In this document: piece after piece, positions 5,843 through 6,393 of the stretch
How positions within the stretch are numbered: position 1 is the first letter of the stretch
Layout of the letters: the number at the start of each line of letters is the position of its first letter
Assembly: GCA_029859555.1 (NCBI GenBank)
Contig: JAOUCV010000131.1
Location: 1-6,393, forward strand
Direction: 5' to 3'
DNA from: Gammaproteobacteria bacterium
Lineage (GTDB): Bacteria > Pseudomonadota > Gammaproteobacteria > UBA9214
Length of the DNA: 6,393 bases
The notes under the pieces: generated by a model
What the model saw: only the letters and a program-made list of their open reading frames with translations
Databases searched by the model: none
Told to the model about the DNA's origin: nothing
Translations under genes and position numbers: made by a program

Positions 5843-6393
5843 ATGGCCTGGTTAAAGTCCGGACGCTTACACTACGCGGCAGGTGTCACAGCCCTGTTCT
5901 TCGTGATTTTTGTCGCCCTGCGCGCAGTCTTCTATTTCGGCTTTTCCGAGGTTGGGCAAACCGTGCACCCGGATCCCGGCACCCTCTTTGAAACCCTGTA
6001 TATAGGTATAAAGTTTGACCTGAGACTGGCGCTCATCCTCAGTCTGCCGGTGTTCCTGCTAACCTGGCTGCCACGCTACAACGTCTTGAGATCAACGCCA
6101 GTTCGCAAGCTGGCGCGTGGCTATATTGCTGTGGCGCTGTTAGTGACACTGCTGATGTATATCATTGATTTCGGGCACTACACCTATCTCGGCATCCGCA
6201 TGAACTCTACCGTCATGCGCTTCTTTGAGGACCTGTCTATCTCTGCCAACATGATGTGGCAGAGTTACCCGGTTATCTGGATCACACTGGCATGGCTGCT
6301 CACCAGCGCTGCCGCTATCTGGCTGCTGCTGCTGCTGGAACACCGCACCCTTGATCGGCAACAGCCGCCTGTACCGGCATTACAGGCGGTCAT
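5843..6393 (+). CDS. MdoB/LTA-synthase family protein, N-terminal membrane part (3' end beyond window)
   Basis: The open frame from ATG 5843 runs to the window edge without a stop, giving 183 complete codons. It contains four membrane segments, near residues 11-33, 60-76, 93-110 and 143-165. The blocks LYIGIKFDLRLALIL (52-66) and DFGHYTYLGIRMNSTVMRFF (109-128), followed by MMWQSYPVIW (137-146), are typical of the membrane half of proteobacterial LTA-synthase-like sulfatase-superfamily proteins (COG1368). Relatives transfer phosphoglycerol or similar groups from lipids to envelope glycans, with the catalytic alkaline-phosphatase-fold domain outside the membrane. That domain, with its metal and nucleophile residues, lies beyond the window, so the activity cannot be checked here. 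It follows the 197-aa membrane protein by 54 bp on the same strand. Confidence 0.82.
   Translation, partial: MAWLKSGRLHYAAGVTALFFVIFVALRAVFYFGFSEVGQTVHPDPGTLFETLYIGIKFDLRLALILSLPVFLLTWLPRYNVLRSTPVRKLARGYIAVALLVTLLMYIIDFGHYTYLGIRMNSTVMRFFEDLSISANMMWQSYPVIWITLAWLLTSAAAIWLLLLLEHRTLDRQQPPVPALQAV

Noticed and set aside
5446..5991. Plus-strand frame of 181 aa crossing the end of the 197-aa gene and the start of the next
   Set aside because: It is out of frame with two well-supported membrane proteins and has atypical, Arg/Pro-rich composition.

Overview
The window looks like chromosomal DNA of a gammaproteobacterium, possibly a sulfur oxidiser of the Chromatiales type. The evidence is moderately GC-rich codon use, a Pseudomonas-like second-type peptide deformylase, a DUF1853 protein, an MdoB/LTA-synthase-type membrane enzyme, and a secreted Gly/Tyr repeat protein resembling the sulfur globule proteins of purple sulfur bacteria. 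The sulfur link rests on that last gene alone and is an inference. No rRNA, tRNA, CRISPR array, transposase, integrase or phage gene was seen.

Layout. Positions 1-3812 carry four genes on the minus strand. In transcription order they are an MscS-family mechanosensitive channel with a long N-terminal periplasmic helical region (3812-2055), a peptide deformylase (1944-1426), a DUF1853 protein with a PD-(D/E)XK-like core (1381-473), and a sulfur-globule-like exported repeat protein that runs off the left edge (291-1). The repeat gene has its own 181-bp upstream region with an FNR/CRP-type palindrome, AT-rich promoter candidates and a Shine-Dalgarno sequence fully complementary to the 16S rRNA tail. 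It is probably controlled separately from the housekeeping genes before it.

Positions 3813-4031 are a divergent control region. It holds a credible minus-strand promoter for the channel, with two inverted repeats over it, and a weak candidate for the plus-strand genes.

Positions 4032-6393 carry three plus-strand genes, tightly packed: a membrane-anchored or secreted sialidase-fold (BNR_2) protein, a polytopic membrane protein of unknown family that overlaps it by 4 bp, and the N-terminal membrane half of an MdoB/LTA-synthase-family protein that runs off the right edge. The packing suggests one operon that modifies an envelope or extracytoplasmic glycan. The substrate cannot be read from the sequence. 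This operon and the repeat protein are the least ordinary parts of the window.
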